Part shown: positions 12,601 through 20,718 of the stretch, one piece after another
How positions within the stretch are numbered: position 1 is the first letter of the stretch
How the letters are laid out: every line of letters begins with the position of its first letter
Assembly: GCA_947471745.1 (NCBI GenBank)
Contig: CANJKZ010001039.1
Span: forward strand, 1-64,000
Length of the DNA stretch: 64,000 nucleotides
From: Closterium sp. Naga37s-1
Lineage: Eukaryota; Streptophyta; Zygnematophyceae; Desmidiales; Closteriaceae
Direction of reading: 5' to 3'
Made by a program: the position numbers and the translations under genes
Notes under the pieces: generated by a model
Database searches by the model: none
What the model was told of the DNA's origin: nothing
Seen by the model: the letters and a program-made list of their open reading frames with translations, nothing else

Positions 12601-14195
12601 CCCTCTGCCGGTCGAGCTCGTGAATGAAGGGGCCCCAGAAGGACTCATCAGCCTGCTTCTTCTCGAACATGAGGTAGAGCGCCAAGCACGCCAGCTCCGA
12701 TAGCTTGTTGGTTGTTACCAGCTCCGCTGGAGGGGTGGGGGACGGGGGAAGTGGGAGGTGAGAGATGGAAGGAGGGAAGGACTGATTGGCCTGCTTCTTC
12801 TCGAACATGAGGTAGAGCGCCAAGCACGCCAGCTCCGATAGTTTGTTGGTTGTTACCAGCTCCGCTGGAGGGGAGGGTTGGGGTGGGGAATCGAGGGGAG
12901 TGGGCGAGAGGGCGAGAGGCGGAGAGCATTGGTACGTGTCGTATCGCTCGTGGGTGGAAGATGAGTAAACGCATTGGCTCACATTGATTCAGGGTCGCCA
13001 TAAACGAGTTTTGAGTCGACTCAAAACACGACGCATTGGTACGTGCCGTATCACTCGTGGGTGGAAGATGAGTGAACGCATTGGCTCATATTGATTCAGA
13101 GTCGCCATAAACGACAAAAATGGAGAATGGGGGGTGACGCGCACAGCAGACACGGAAGTTGGGACAAGCGTCGTGCGGTCGCATTGCAAGGTCAGTGAGA
13201 CGAAATTTTTAAGTCAAATTAATCAGGGGATGCGTCTGTCGGGTGAGATGTTTCAACGGAACTACAATGTGAGGCCTGTTACTTGCTTGTGCACCCAGGA
13301 AGTGATGAAACATGCAGACGCGCAAGCCATACCTAGGTTTTCGTCTCCCAGCACTCGACCCAGGGTGACAATGAGGTTCTCCGGAACCTTTGAGTCGTCG
13401 ACTCAAATGACAGGAAAGAAAGGGCCACGCAAGCCATACCTTCTCCGGCACCTTTGAGTCGACTCAAAAGACAGGAGACAAAGGGCCACGCAAGCCATAC
13501 CTAGGTTTTCGTCTCCCAGCACTCGACCCAGGGTGACAATGAGGTTCTCTGGAACCTTCAACGGAATGTCGCCGGCCTGCCAGTGTTGGATTCAGGGATT
13601 GTCGCGGAACGGGGCGATGCAATGGATTCATAGATTGAAACACAGGCGCATAAGGAGCGATTCAGTCGAGCATGAAACATTCAATCGCTGGTGCCAGTAT
13701 GCGATGAGAAAAGCTTAGAAAGACACGAAGCTCGGAACCTTCGTAACTCCCAATTTCCAGACCCATCGACATGGTTCTTCCTGTCGAGAACCGGATCAGC
13801 GCACAGCGAGCATTATTGAGTGCTGAAGGACTCATAATGACGTTTAGAATGGCGAATTCTAAGCTTGCCTGCAGATCTTCCGTGTTTGCAACGTAAGGGG
13901 CTCTGGGAGTGGCCCGGGGCTGCAAAGCACAGCGGAGCATATAAAACGCTGAATACTCGCGGATTCTAGGCTTGCCTGCAGATCTTCCGTGGCGGCAACG
14001 TAATGGATCGTATCCTCCTCGGGAGTGGCTCCGGGTCGCTCCTTCAGCGTGACTTTGCACGGAGGCAGCCCGTTCGCGTTTCATCCAATCAAGAAGCTCC
14101 GTATCCGAGCTCTGCGACGCCGTCGCACTCTCGGGAGCGACATTGACGGCTGAGATGCGAACGCTTCGCCTGTCGCACCGTTTGGATGCGAGCAC
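2826..14195 (-). CDS. SET-domain / Rubisco-LSMT-like protein lysine methyltransferase family member
   Basis: Eleven exons can be chained by splice sites and phase: 14195-13976, 13576-13501, 12726-12518, 11532-11446, 10886-10794, 9034-8877, 8125-8042, 6083-5997, 5257-5138, 3920-3819, 2993-2826, about 467 aa. The order matches the plant family of Arabidopsis AT5G14260: TTNKLSELACLALYLMFEKK, FFEGRLAAYPTTLKED, the SET-like NYGIVDEDNPYDRL block and the Rubisco-LSMT substrate-binding domain at the C terminus (RVAARLVRIEKEIL). Members are SET proteins, mostly plastid; substrate unknown. Intron 1 appears to use a GC donor (CTGCAG then GCAAGC). Two single-base frame discrepancies are seen: in exon 1 near 14070-14080, between WMKR and NGLPPCKVTLKERP, and in exon 7, which is 84 nt where phase demands 85. 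They could be consensus errors or decay. Nearly every exon has extra partial copies in its introns. The ATG at 14195 is the best visible start but is not secure. Confidence 0.85.
3127..3224 (-). pseudogene. 5' partial copy of SET exon 11
   Basis: Copy of the last exon with its own acceptor, reading IADPTTHPKRKVAARLVRIE, then running into unrelated pyrimidine-rich sequence. It lies upstream of the complete exon in the direction of transcription, as do the other 5' partial copies in this gene. Confidence 0.8.
3627..3690. repeat. poly(T) tract, about 64 T
   Basis: Uninterrupted T run inside SET intron 10, preceded by TTTG/TTG-rich sequence. On the minus (transcribed) strand it is poly(A), so it could be the tail of a retroposed sequence, but I see no recognisable body or target duplication next to it. 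Confidence 0.85.
4169..4192. repeat. imperfect hairpin with AATT centre
   Basis: ACTTTTT and AAAAAGT arms flank an AAAAATTCTG centre. It resembles the TTTTGAG-N4-CTCAAAA hairpins in shape and AT-rich arm but lacks the GAG/CTC core, so membership is doubtful. Confidence 0.35.
4440..5092 (-). repeat. four 3' partial copies of SET exon 9 with donors
   Basis: Segments near 4440-4520, 4615-4700, 4768-4850 and 5005-5092 each repeat the end of exon 9 (HVTDPLDMEFVTFADGPVCG and close variants) plus the following GTGAGT donor. They lie downstream of the intact exon (5138-5257). Between them are CACACAAACACCC-type microsatellites, densest at 4860-4970. Confidence 0.8.
5310..5820 (-). repeat. 5' partial copies of SET exon 9 with acceptors
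   Basis: Segments near 5310-5385, 5488-5505, 5570-5625, 5683-5742 and 5796-5820 repeat the start of exon 9 (LYKGKEQAALYDMMPYLRLA and variants) after an acceptor AG. They lie upstream of the intact exon in the sense of transcription. Confidence 0.8.
5859..5999 (-). repeat. 12-bp array of CAGGTGG next to the SET exon 8 donor
   Basis: Read on the minus strand, the intron just after exon 8 (donor CAG then GTGGGT at 5996) repeats a roughly 12-bp unit containing CAGGTGG about ten times, with decay away from the exon. Each unit therefore resembles the exon 8 5' splice site. Confidence 0.7.
6159..6300. repeat. heptamer array CCCTGAA/TCCTGAA
   Basis: Alternating 7-bp units CCCTGAA and TCCTGAA, about twenty in total, in SET intron 7. 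The length and C-rich strand recall the plant telomere heptamer CCCTAAA, but no canonical unit is present. Confidence 0.85.
6338..7385 (-). repeat. 3' partial copies of SET exon 7
   Basis: Copies of the exon end (LLLNYGIVVEGNPCGRLTVQ-like, then a GTGAGG-type donor) near 6338-6400, 6446-6505, 6583-6636, 7098-7205 and 7321-7385. The 7098-7205 copy is interrupted by the hairpin at 7139-7156. A 24-bp CACCATACCCCTCCCCCTCC-type repeat lies at 7000-7075. Confidence 0.75.
7139..7156. repeat. hairpin TTTTGAG-TCGA-CTCAAAA
   Basis: Perfect 18-bp palindrome; with flanks the arms extend to 15 bp with one mismatch (GAGGTG on one side, CACCTC on the other). GGGGTTGTCTTC on its left and GGGGTTGTTTTC on its right are direct copies, so the hairpin splits a duplicated point of exon 7. 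Confidence 0.9.
7494..8041 (-). repeat. 110-bp tandem array, five units, carrying exon 7 end and donor
   Basis: Units start about every 110 bp (7501, 7611, 7721, 7831, 7941). Each holds LLLNDGIVDEDNPYDRLTVQ on the minus strand followed by a GTGAGG donor; the first four are almost identical, the last is altered. The array abuts the intact exon 7 (8042-8125). Confidence 0.9.
8225..8708 (-). repeat. 5' partial copies of SET exon 7
   Basis: Copies of CGPQPNTRLLLNYG with the acceptor CTCAG at 8225-8310, 8395-8475 and 8622-8708, and a poor one near 8540-8580. The 8225-8310 copy keeps the open frame through NPYDRLT but ends before the original donor. Confidence 0.75.
8591..8614. repeat. hairpin TTTTGAG-TCTA-CTCAAAA
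   Basis: Arms extend to GACTTTTGAG (10 bp, perfect). The block beginning GGTGGTCATAG and ending CACAATGCCGTGAT is present once on each side, so the hairpin separates two direct copies of about 50 bp. Confidence 0.9.
9125..9500 (-). repeat. 5' partial copies of SET exon 6
   Basis: Near 9125-9200 and 9305-9375 the start of exon 6 is repeated with its acceptor (GVPLPRSFALIPM, GMPLPRCFALIPM). A third copy, near 9465-9500, is decayed. The intact exon is 8877-9034. Confidence 0.8.
9620..10790 (-). repeat. 37-bp minisatellite made of the SET exon 5 end and donor
   Basis: About 31 units of 37 bp. On the minus strand each unit reads the last codons of exon 5 (CAGTCATGCGTGGTGCACCT) then CTGCAG and the donor GTGAGAGTCA. 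The unit is therefore exon end plus 5' splice site, repeated downstream of exon 5 (10886-10794). Two variant sites (CACCTG/CAGCTG and GCATTG/TGTGTTG) recur in patterned order, suggesting higher-order duplication. The donor is kept in essentially all units. More diverged units extend to 9556. Confidence 0.95.
11317..12090 (-). repeat. copies of SET exon 4 on both sides of the intact exon
   Basis: Intact exon 11446-11532 (LQGIKREYEELDTVWFLAAS). A 3' copy with donor lies at 11317-11378. Four 5' copies (VEARLQGIKREHEELD-type) lie near 11608-11675, 11754-11805, 11895-11960 and 12028-12090. Confidence 0.85.
12240..12870 (-). repeat. copies of SET exon 3 on both sides of the intact exon
   Basis: Intact exon 12518-12726. 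A 3' partial copy at about 12240-12415 reads FINELDRQRGRGQTAVETPQ. A 5' partial copy at about 12788-12869 reads ELVTTNKLSELACLALYLMF with its acceptor. Confidence 0.85.
13008..13027. repeat. hairpin TTTTGAG-TCGA-CTCAAAA
   Basis: 20-bp palindrome GTTTTGAGTCGACTCAAAAC between two direct copies of about 85 bp (CATTGGTACGTG ... GTCGCCATAAACGA), which differ at several positions, so the duplication is not recent. Confidence 0.95.
13331..13393 (-). repeat. 3' copy of SET exon 2
   Basis: Second copy of VPENLIVTLGRVLGDENL with the GTATGG donor; the intact exon is 13501-13576. The two copies are separated by the two hairpins at 13389-13407 and 13452-13470. Confidence 0.85.
13389..13407. repeat. hairpin TTTGAG...CTCAAA with 7-nt centre
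   Basis: TTTGAG-TCGTCGA-CTCAAA, a variant with a centre three bases longer, at the edge of the exon 2 duplicate. Confidence 0.8.
13452..13470. repeat. hairpin TTTGAG-TCGA-CTCAAAA
   Basis: CTTTGAGTCGACTCAAAAG, directly between copies of AAAGGGCCACGCAAGCCATA found before and after it. Confidence 0.9.
13858..13930 (-). repeat. 3' copy of the end of SET exon 1
   Basis: Repeats the ATEDLQAS region of exon 1 (here reading YVANTEDLQAS) and the same GCAAGC donor as 13976. It lies downstream of the intact exon end. Confidence 0.8.
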
Positions 14196-15088
14196 TGCGG
14201 TTACCAGTAGTCAAGCGGGGAATGGCATTTTGTAGCCTAGAAGAAGAGGCTAAGCCACGTGTTTCCATTGCTAGGCGTAGTGTGAAGCGGCTTCAGCCCA
14301 ACCGCGTGGCTGCAGCACAACGAGCTTGCTACGACCATGGCGGCTAATCAACCTGGTAATCCCACAAAAATAGCTAACTGGCTAAGCAATGGAGGAAAAG
14401 CCTGAAAGCAGTGAGACTTGGTCAGAAATAGAAGAATTTGGTCTGTCTGGACGAGCATCAGGGAGAACGTCCGTATTGGTTCGAGGAGGGTGGTGATTGG
14501 TTGACAACTATCTGGTTCACTCGTGGACGCATTTGATTCGTTGAGGCACAGATCTCTCGCCTTTGTCTCATAACCTTCTAGTGCAATTCTATGATTTCAT
14601 TACTTTTACTTGCTCCATAACATTCTAAAATGTCAATGCTAGACAAAAACACTTCTCAATATCATTTTCTGTTTCCAGAATGTCAGCACTCTTCACAGTG
14701 TATCGAGTTAACGTTTCCAGCGAGTACTGACATGGATTTGCCCTCTGCAATCGGATTTCGCGAAACTTCTTTTACACGCCTCTCGTTCCAGATAGGTGTT
14801 TTTTGGTCTCTGGTTTCTCAAAGCATATCGTGGTCGTGCGGGAGAAAAGGGCGGACTATCTAGCGATAACGCCCGGATTCCCGCTGCTACTACTAGAGTC
14901 TGGTGACGTGCGAGCTCGCCGCGAGGGAAATCGGATCTGGTGAGAGAGAGCGGGGAAAGCCGCGAGGGTAACCAGATTTGGTGTGTGTATGCGGACACGA
15001 GAGAATGGTGAAAAGCCGCTCACACATATGCGATTAGGGTGGGATGATTGAAGGGCCTTTCAGTTATCGTTTTGAGGACCTTGGCTGA

Positions 15089-15128
15089 ATGGAAATCAAT
15101 TATGAGAATTCTCAAAAGTGATTTCCAT
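15089..15128. repeat. 40-bp hairpin with AATT centre
   Basis: Arms of 18 bp with two mismatches (outer part ATGGAAATCA / TGATTTCCAT, inner part TGAG / CTCA) around AATT. It is the longest member of the TTTTGAG-N4-CTCAAAA hairpin family and shows that arms can extend well beyond the core. Confidence 0.85.
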
Positions 15129-15332
15129 ATGACTGTGTTGCACCCTGTGACGCTGTTACACTGTGACTTTATAACCGTTGTAACGACTCAACGTCGCCAG
15201 TAACTTACGTCACTCAGATAACGAACACACGCCATCTGCGTTAACAATTTCACCACGCTCGTTCTGTGCTGCGACGTCACGCAATCTGGACCCGTCACGT
15301 CACGTCATTCACCATTTTTGTGCTTCCTCGCT

Positions 15333-15356
15333 GACTTTTGAGTCGACTCAAAAGTC
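15333..15356. repeat. hairpin TTTTGAG-TCGA-CTCAAAA
   Basis: Perfect palindrome with arms GACTTTTGAG. A segment of about 50 bp (CACGCAATCTGNACCC ... GTGCTTCCTCGCT) occurs immediately on both sides as direct copies. Confidence 0.95.
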
Positions 15357-15499
15357 ACCACGCAATCTGCACCCGTCACGTCATTCACCATTTTTGTGCT
15401 TCCTCGCTCATTTCTCCCTCCTTCCCCTCCTCTCCTCCTCCCTCCCTCCTCGCCTCCTCCCGCCTTGTTCTACCCCCGCCCCCCCTCCCACCAGCAACC

Positions 15500-18400
15500 A
15501 TGGCAGTGACGGAGGTGACGTCAGCAGAGGCATTCGAAGCAGCGGCCAAGGAAGGGGCGCCAGTGGCCGTGCATTTCTGGGCCGCATGGTGCGAGCCGTG
15601 CAAGCACATGGATGTTGTTTTTGGGCAACTGGCAGTCGAAAACCCCCATGCCAAGTTTCTGAGGGTAAGTACGCACTGAGAACATCTGAATGCATTTCTG
15701 GGCGGCATGGTGCGAGCCGTGCAAGCACATGGATGTGGTGTTCTGGCAGCTCGCAGCCGAAAACCCCCACGCCAAATTGCTGAGGGTGAAGTGAGCAGTG
15801 AGAACAGCTGAATGTCCTTCTGGGGGGCATGGTGCGAGCCGTGCAAGTACATGGACGTTGTATTCGGGCTGCTGGCAGCAGAGAATCCACATCACATGCC
15901 AAGTTCCTAAGGGTCGGTGAGTCAGCACTGGGGGAAATCTGATTGCATTTCTGGGCGGCATGGAGCGAACCCTGCAAGCACATGGACGTGGTGGTTGGGG
16001 AACTCGCAGCAGAGAACCGCCATGCCAAGTTCCTGAGGGTAAGTCAGTACAGAGAACAGTGGCCGTGTATTTCTAACCAGCATGGTGCAAGCCATGCAAT
16101 GCAAGCACATGGACGTGGTGGTTGGGGAACTCGCAGCAGAGAACCCCCATGCCAAGTTCCTGAGGGTACCGTAACTTAGCATTGAGAAGATTTTATGATG
16201 CGAATGCTTCGAGTGGTGTGAGCCGTGCAAGCACATGGATGTGGTGTTCGGGCAACTCGTTGCAGAGAATCCGCACGCCAAGTTTCTGAGGGTAAGGAAG
16301 CACCTAGAACATCTGAATGCATTCCTGAGCGGCATGGTGTGAGCCGTGCAAGCACATGGATGTGGTGTTCTGGCAACTCATTGCAGAGAATCCCTATGCC
16401 TTGAGTGTCCCTGAGAGTGAGTAAGCACTGGGTTTATCGGGTACAGGGCTTGGCTTGAGCTGATTGATTTTCGGAACGGCATGGTGCAAGCGCTGCAATC
16501 ACATGGGCGTAGTGTTTGGGCTTCTGACAGCTGGAAAACCCCTATGCCAATCTCTTGAAAGTGAGTACTACCACCAAGCAAAGGTTGGAGCTCTTTCTTT
16601 GCCTCCTCCGCCCCCTTCCTCCATTTTTCTGTGTTCCACCAACCGCTTCCCCCCTCGTATCTCTCCCTCCCTCCTTTCCTTTCCTCTCCCTTTGCTCCCC
16701 CCTGCTGCCCTTCCAACCCCCTCATGCACAGGTGGAGGCAGAGGAGGTACCGGAACTTTCTGAGGCATACTCTGTATCGGCTACACCCTTCTTCGTCTTC
16801 CTATCTCCTTCGTCCCCTATCTCCCCCTTGCTCGTGCACAGGTGGAGGCAGAGGAGGTACCGGAACTTTCTGAGACATACTCTGTATCGGCTGTACCCTT
16901 CTTCGTCTTCCTTAAGGTGCTCCTCACTCCTCGCTTCCTTGCTTCTGTCTTTGTAGAAGTGTCACGCGCGCCTCAATAGCCGAGATGTACTCTGCTGTGT
17001 TGGCCGTGCCGTTCGTCCTTTCTCAAGGTGCTCCGCTGCTCCGCATGCCTTCCGAGTTGACTTTTGAGTCGACTCAAAATGTACTCTGCTGTGTTGGCCG
17101 AGGTGTCGTTCGTCCTTTCTCAAGGTGCTCCGCATGCCTTCTTACCTCATCCTGAAAGCATTCTTTATTCATACCTGATTTGTACTTCTACCTTGAAGCA
17201 TCCATACTTTTTGTATCTGCTGGTTGTTGTCCGACCCTGTTCTTTGACTTAAGGTTTGGATGACTGACAAGTAGGACAGGGGTGCATGCGTCTTTATTGC
17301 CAGAAAAAGAAAGAAAGAAAAAAAACAATATATGACTACCACTCACGCTCCGTAGAATGATAAGTCGCATTGCTTTGACTCACCCTCTTTTTGAGGCGCC
17401 TACAAAATCGTATCATAACTCTAGTACAATGAGACATGGTACTACAAATCCGCACTGTCCCTTAGACTCTTGGTAATATATCAGAATATGCTCTCTCTAT
17501 GATGAGATGAGGTGTTCAATCCTTCACCCGCCCGTGGAGTTCAAAGCTCGCACTGACTCAACTCAACAACGCATCCCCGTCTACTTCTACGCTTCCCTCC
17601 CTCAACAGGATGGCAAGGTGGTTGACTGTGGTTGACAGACTTGAACGACCTAGCTAGCATAGCACACAAGGTGACCCAGCACGTCGCTGCACCCCCCTCC
17701 TCCACCAACTTCCATTTTGCATTTTCCTCCACTCTTTTCTCTTTTCTTGCAGGATGGCAAGGTGGTGGATCGACTGGAGGGAGCCAACCCCCCCGAGCTA
17801 GCCCACAAGGTCGCACTGCACGTCGCTGCACCCTCCTTTGCCATCAACCAACTTCCCTTGCCATTCCTGCCCCCTTCTTCCCCTCTTCCTGCAGGATGGC
17901 AAGGTGGTGGATCGACTGGAAGGAGCCAACCCCCCCGAGCTAGCACACAAGGTGGCGCTGCACATCGCTGCACCCTCTGCTGCCACCAACTTTAGTGCTG
18001 GCGGCTCTGCTGCTGCTGAAGTCATCGAATCCGTTCTTCACTCCGCTCGCACCGCCGCTTATCCCGCTGCTGCTCCGCCTGCTGCCTCTTCTGCTGCTGC
18101 TGTTGCTCAGCCAGAGCAGCCGTCCCGAATGATCGCCCCGCCCGCAGGTTCGGACAAGCCGAAGCTGTCCCCGGACCTGAAGGCTCGGATCGAGGCTCTA
18201 CTGGCCTCCCACCCAGTACTCCTATTCATGAAAGGGTCCCCCAGCGCCCCCAGATGCGGATTCTCCTCTAAGGTTGTGTCTGTGCTGGAAAAGGACTTAG
18301 GGTCTGCGGCGGCCGGTGCGTACGGGTCCTTTGATATTCTGCAAGATGAGGAGGTCCGGCAGGGTTTGAAGGTGTATAGTGACTGGCCGACTTTCCCGCA

Positions 18401-20286
18401 GGTGTATTGCAAAGGGGAGCTGCTTGGGGGGTGTGATATTGTGCTGCAGATGCACGAGAGCGGGGAGTTAAAGGAGGTGTTTGCGGAAAAAGGGGTGCTG
18501 GGAGGCGGGGCGAAGGGAGACGCAGCAGGAGGAGGAACAGGAGCAGTGGCGGCAGGTGGGGCAGGAGCAGGAGCGGCAGGAGCAGCAGCGGTGGATGGGG
18601 AGGGTGATGGGGCGAAGGGGTTGCAAGAGCGGCTGAAGGCGCTCCTCTCGTCTTCGCCTACCATGCTGTTCATGAAGGTAGGTTGGAGTAGGTTGGGTTG
18701 CGTTGGGGTGTGTGTGACAGCCTGTCATTTGACTGATGCTAAGTGGCTGAAGGTGCTCTCTCTTGTCAAGAAGGTGCCCGCCATGCTGTTCAAGAAGGTA
18801 TGTTAGGGTAGGATGGGGGTGTATGCGATACCCTATCCTCCCACTGACGCTAGGTATGTCAGAGGAACACCACTGACGCTAGAGTGCTCGAAGTTCCTCT
18901 TCCTCCCATCATCACCTGCCATGCTGTTCATGAAGGCAGGGCGAATGAGCTGAGAGTGGTGTGAACAGACCATGTAACAGATTGTCGATAGGAGAGAGGG
19001 GTTAGGAATAGGCACTGGGAGTATGCACATGATGTGTATACTCGTGATGCACAGGAATATAGACTGAGTCTATACTGGAGTCACCGGACCGGAGCAGCCT
19101 CAGTGTGGGTGCAGCTTGAAAGTGGTTGACGCCCTGAGGAGAGACAGGGTCTGACCGTCTGCCTTTTCCCCTCGGTCTCATGCGTGTGCCCATAGCCTCC
19201 CCAAAGCCTCCCCCAAAGCCTCCCCCATCCCATGCAATACTCGATGCTATCTGTTGATTCCCTCCTTTTGAGGCGCCTCAAAAGTCGGTCTCGCTCCCCC
19301 CATCCCATGCAATACTCGATGCTATCTGTTGATTCCCTCCTTTTGAGGCACCTCAAAAGTCGGTCTCATGCGTGTGCCCATAGCCTCCCCCATCCCATGC
19401 AATACTCGATGCTATCGGTTGATTCCCTCCTCTGGGGCACACCAGAGGAGCCCCGGTGTGATTTTCTGCTGCAAGGTGGTCTTTGGCCTTCAGATTTGCT
19501 CTCATCGCTGCTGTTGTTCCACACTCTCCTCCCTTGCCCTCCGTGGCTTTCCTTCTCAGGGCACACCGGAGGAGCCCCGGTGTGGGTTCAGCCGGAAGGT
19601 GGAAAACTCACTGAAGTCAGAAGGGATCCCATTGGGCAGATTTGACATTCTGGTGAAGCAGTGAGGCAGGGTCTAAACACATGCCTTTCCCGCTTCCTTC
19701 CTTCCTCTGCTGTGTACCCATGACCATCCCCATCCCTTGCCTTCTCAGGGCACACCGGATGAGTCAGTGAGGCAGGGGCTGACTCATGCCTTTCTCCCCC
19801 TTGCCTTTTTGTGCTATGTACCCATGACCATCCCCATCCCTTGCTATTCAGGGAAACACCGGAGGAGTCGCGGTGTGGGTTCAGCCGCAAGGTGGTGGAC
19901 GCACTCAAGTCAGAAGGCATTTCCTTTGGCAGTTTTGACATTCTCACGGATGAGGCAGTGAGACAGGGGCTGAATCATGCGTTCCTCCCCCTTGCCTTTC
20001 TGTGCTGTGTACCCATGACCATCACCATTCCTTTGCGTCTCAGGGCACACCGGAGGAGCCGCGGTGTGGGTTCAGCCGCAAGGTGGTGGACGCACTCAAG
20101 TCAGAAAGCATAACCTTTGGCAGTTTTGACATTCTCACGGATGAAGCTGTGAGGCAGGGGCTGAAGGAGCTCTCCAATTGGCCCACGTACCCACAGCTGT
20201 ATCACAAGGGCGAGCTGATTGGTGGATGCGATATTGTGCTTGAAATGAAGGCCAATGGGGAGCTTAAAGCCGAGCTTGGAGGGTGA
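15500..20286 (+). CDS. GRXS17: thioredoxin-glutaredoxin-glutaredoxin fusion (monothiol CGFS glutaredoxin, GRXS17/PICOT type)
   Basis: Four exons, 15500-15664, 16842-16916, 17895-18677 and 20044-20286, are all in phase 0 and give an intact 421-aa protein. Residues 1 to about 105 are a thioredoxin-like domain with a complete CxxC (Cys31-Glu-Pro-Cys34) and [13 protein letters not shown]. Two CGFS glutaredoxin domains follow (active Cys near 201 and 349), each with FMKG before and WPT(F/Y)PQ(V/L)Y, GGCD after. Alanine/glycine-rich linkers join them. The family binds a [2Fe-2S] cluster with glutathione in cytosol or nucleus and takes part in Fe-S handling and redox control. Land-plant GRXS17 has three GRX domains; this protein has two, like animal GLRX3. 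Its TRX site is a dithiol, unlike the degenerate sites of plant and animal relatives. Introns are filled with partial exon copies. Confidence 0.9.
15690..16561 (+). repeat. seven 3' partial copies of the TRX exon 1 with donors
   Basis: Copies near 15690-15790, 15812-15913, 15945-16040, 16062-16168, 16208-16292, 16319-16415 and 16462-16561 repeat the active-site part of exon 1 ([15 protein letters not shown] and variants such as [11 protein letters not shown]) and mostly end in a GT donor. They become more diverged with distance. None has an acceptor, so they should be spliced out as intron. Confidence 0.9.
16732..17125 (+). repeat. copies of TRX exon 2
   Basis: A 5' copy with acceptor at 16732-16800 ([20 protein letters not shown]) precedes the intact exon 16842-16916. 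Two diverged 3' copies with the GTGCTC donor follow at about 16984-17036 and 17080-17125. Confidence 0.85.
17062..17079. repeat. hairpin TTTTGAG-TCGA-CTCAAAA
   Basis: Perfect 18-bp palindrome exactly between the two exon 2 3' copies; both sides carry ATGTACTCTGCTGTGTTGGC and TCGTCCTTTCTCAAGGTGCT. Confidence 0.95.
17388..17407. repeat. hairpin TTTTTGAG-GCGC-CTACAAAA
   Basis: A variant with a two-base insertion in the right arm, in TRX-GRX intron 2. I do not see clear direct copies on its sides. Confidence 0.6.
17609..17840 (+). repeat. two 5' copies of GRX exon 3 start
   Basis: Copies near 17609-17700 (decayed) and 17753-17840 repeat [20 protein letters not shown] with acceptor CAG, ahead of the intact exon at 17895. 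Each unit runs on into pyrimidine-rich intron. Confidence 0.85.
18735..18936 (+). repeat. two 3' copies of GRX exon 3 end
   Basis: Diverged repeats of the exon end (PTMLFMK) near 18735-18797 with a GTATGT donor and 18886-18936 with a GCAGGG donor-like site. Confidence 0.7.
19266..19283. repeat. hairpin TTTTGAG-GCGC-CTCAAAA
   Basis: Perfect palindrome with a different centre. CCCATGCAATACTCGATGCT lies on both sides as a direct copy. Confidence 0.95.
19341..19358. repeat. hairpin TTTTGAG-GCAC-CTCAAAA
   Basis: A second hairpin in the same tandem; copies of CCCATGCAATACTCGATGCT lie before and after it, so the order is copy-hairpin-copy-hairpin-copy. Confidence 0.95.
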
Positions 20287-20646
20287 AGCTCAGTGTACCG
20301 AGTATAAGTAATATTCCCCTATACTACCAACCACTAAAAAAAGGCGAGCTGATTGGTGAATGTGGTACTGTGCTTAAAAAAATGAAAGCAGATCAGAAGC
20401 CAAGGCAGAATGGGGAGGGTGAAGCGGTTGTATGTACCTTTCTTGTGGAGATACCTCAAGTGTATGATATCGTGCCAACCAATCGTGAGATGATGAAATC
20501 TCATACATTTGAGATCAATGAGGGTCTTCAGGAGAGCATGCACCAGAAGAGTGGGGAAAGGAGTGGGAAATGGGAAGAAGGGGTTATGGAGGAAGACGTG
20601 GGGGCAGGAAGGTGGGGAAACCAAAAGCGAAACCGCGCTGCTACAA
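20287..20646. other. 3' flank with decayed copy of the GRX C terminus
   Basis: No gene supported. About 20337-20425 is a diverged copy of the last codons of the TRX-GRX gene (GGCGAGCTGATTGGTGAATG), lying just downstream like other 3' copies. Confidence 0.65.
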
Positions 20647-20718
20647 TACGTCAGCCGGGAATCGAACCCGGATCTTTTGCTTGGAAGGCAAATATCCTAA
20701 CCATTGGACTACTGACGT
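20647..20718 (-). tRNA. tRNA-Gly (anticodon UCC)
   Basis: A 72-nt cloverleaf without intron. The acceptor arms ACGTCAG and CTGACGT pair, with discriminator A. The D-arm reads AGTCCAATGGTTAGGAT. The anticodon stem TTTGC/GCAAA holds loop CTTCCAA, so the anticodon is TCC. The T-arm holds GGTTCGATTCC. It resembles plant tRNA-Gly(UCC). It lies in the convergent intergenic region after the TRX-GRX gene. Confidence 0.95.

Larger units (their letters stand above)
14196..15499. promoter_or_regulatory. divergent promoter region between the SET-type and TRX-GRX genes
   Basis: About 1.3 kb without a supported gene between two divergent start codons, so it should hold both promoters. It contains two hairpins (15089-15128 and 15333-15356). 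The second is flanked by direct copies of CACGCAATCTG...TTCCTCGCT. No core promoter motif is claimed. Confidence 0.5.
19076..19990 (+). repeat. 5' copies of GRX exon 4
   Basis: Copies of the second CGFS active-site exon near 19076-19135, 19436-19490, 19560-19660, 19745-19785 and 19851-19975 precede the intact exon 20044-20286. The 19560 and 19851 copies still read PE(E/S)xRCGFSRKV and part of SFDIL. Confidence 0.85.

Noticed and set aside
15333-15356. Cloning or sequencing adapter as the source of the hairpins
   Set aside because: The centre varies between sites, arms extend with site-specific sequence, and flanking copies have diverged. An artefact is not fully excluded, so raw-read checks are listed.
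19434-19458. CCTCTGG...CCAGAGG inverted repeat as another member of the hairpin family
   Set aside because: It lacks the TTTTGAG arm and falls inside a decayed copy of GRX exon 4, where a few substitutions can create it.
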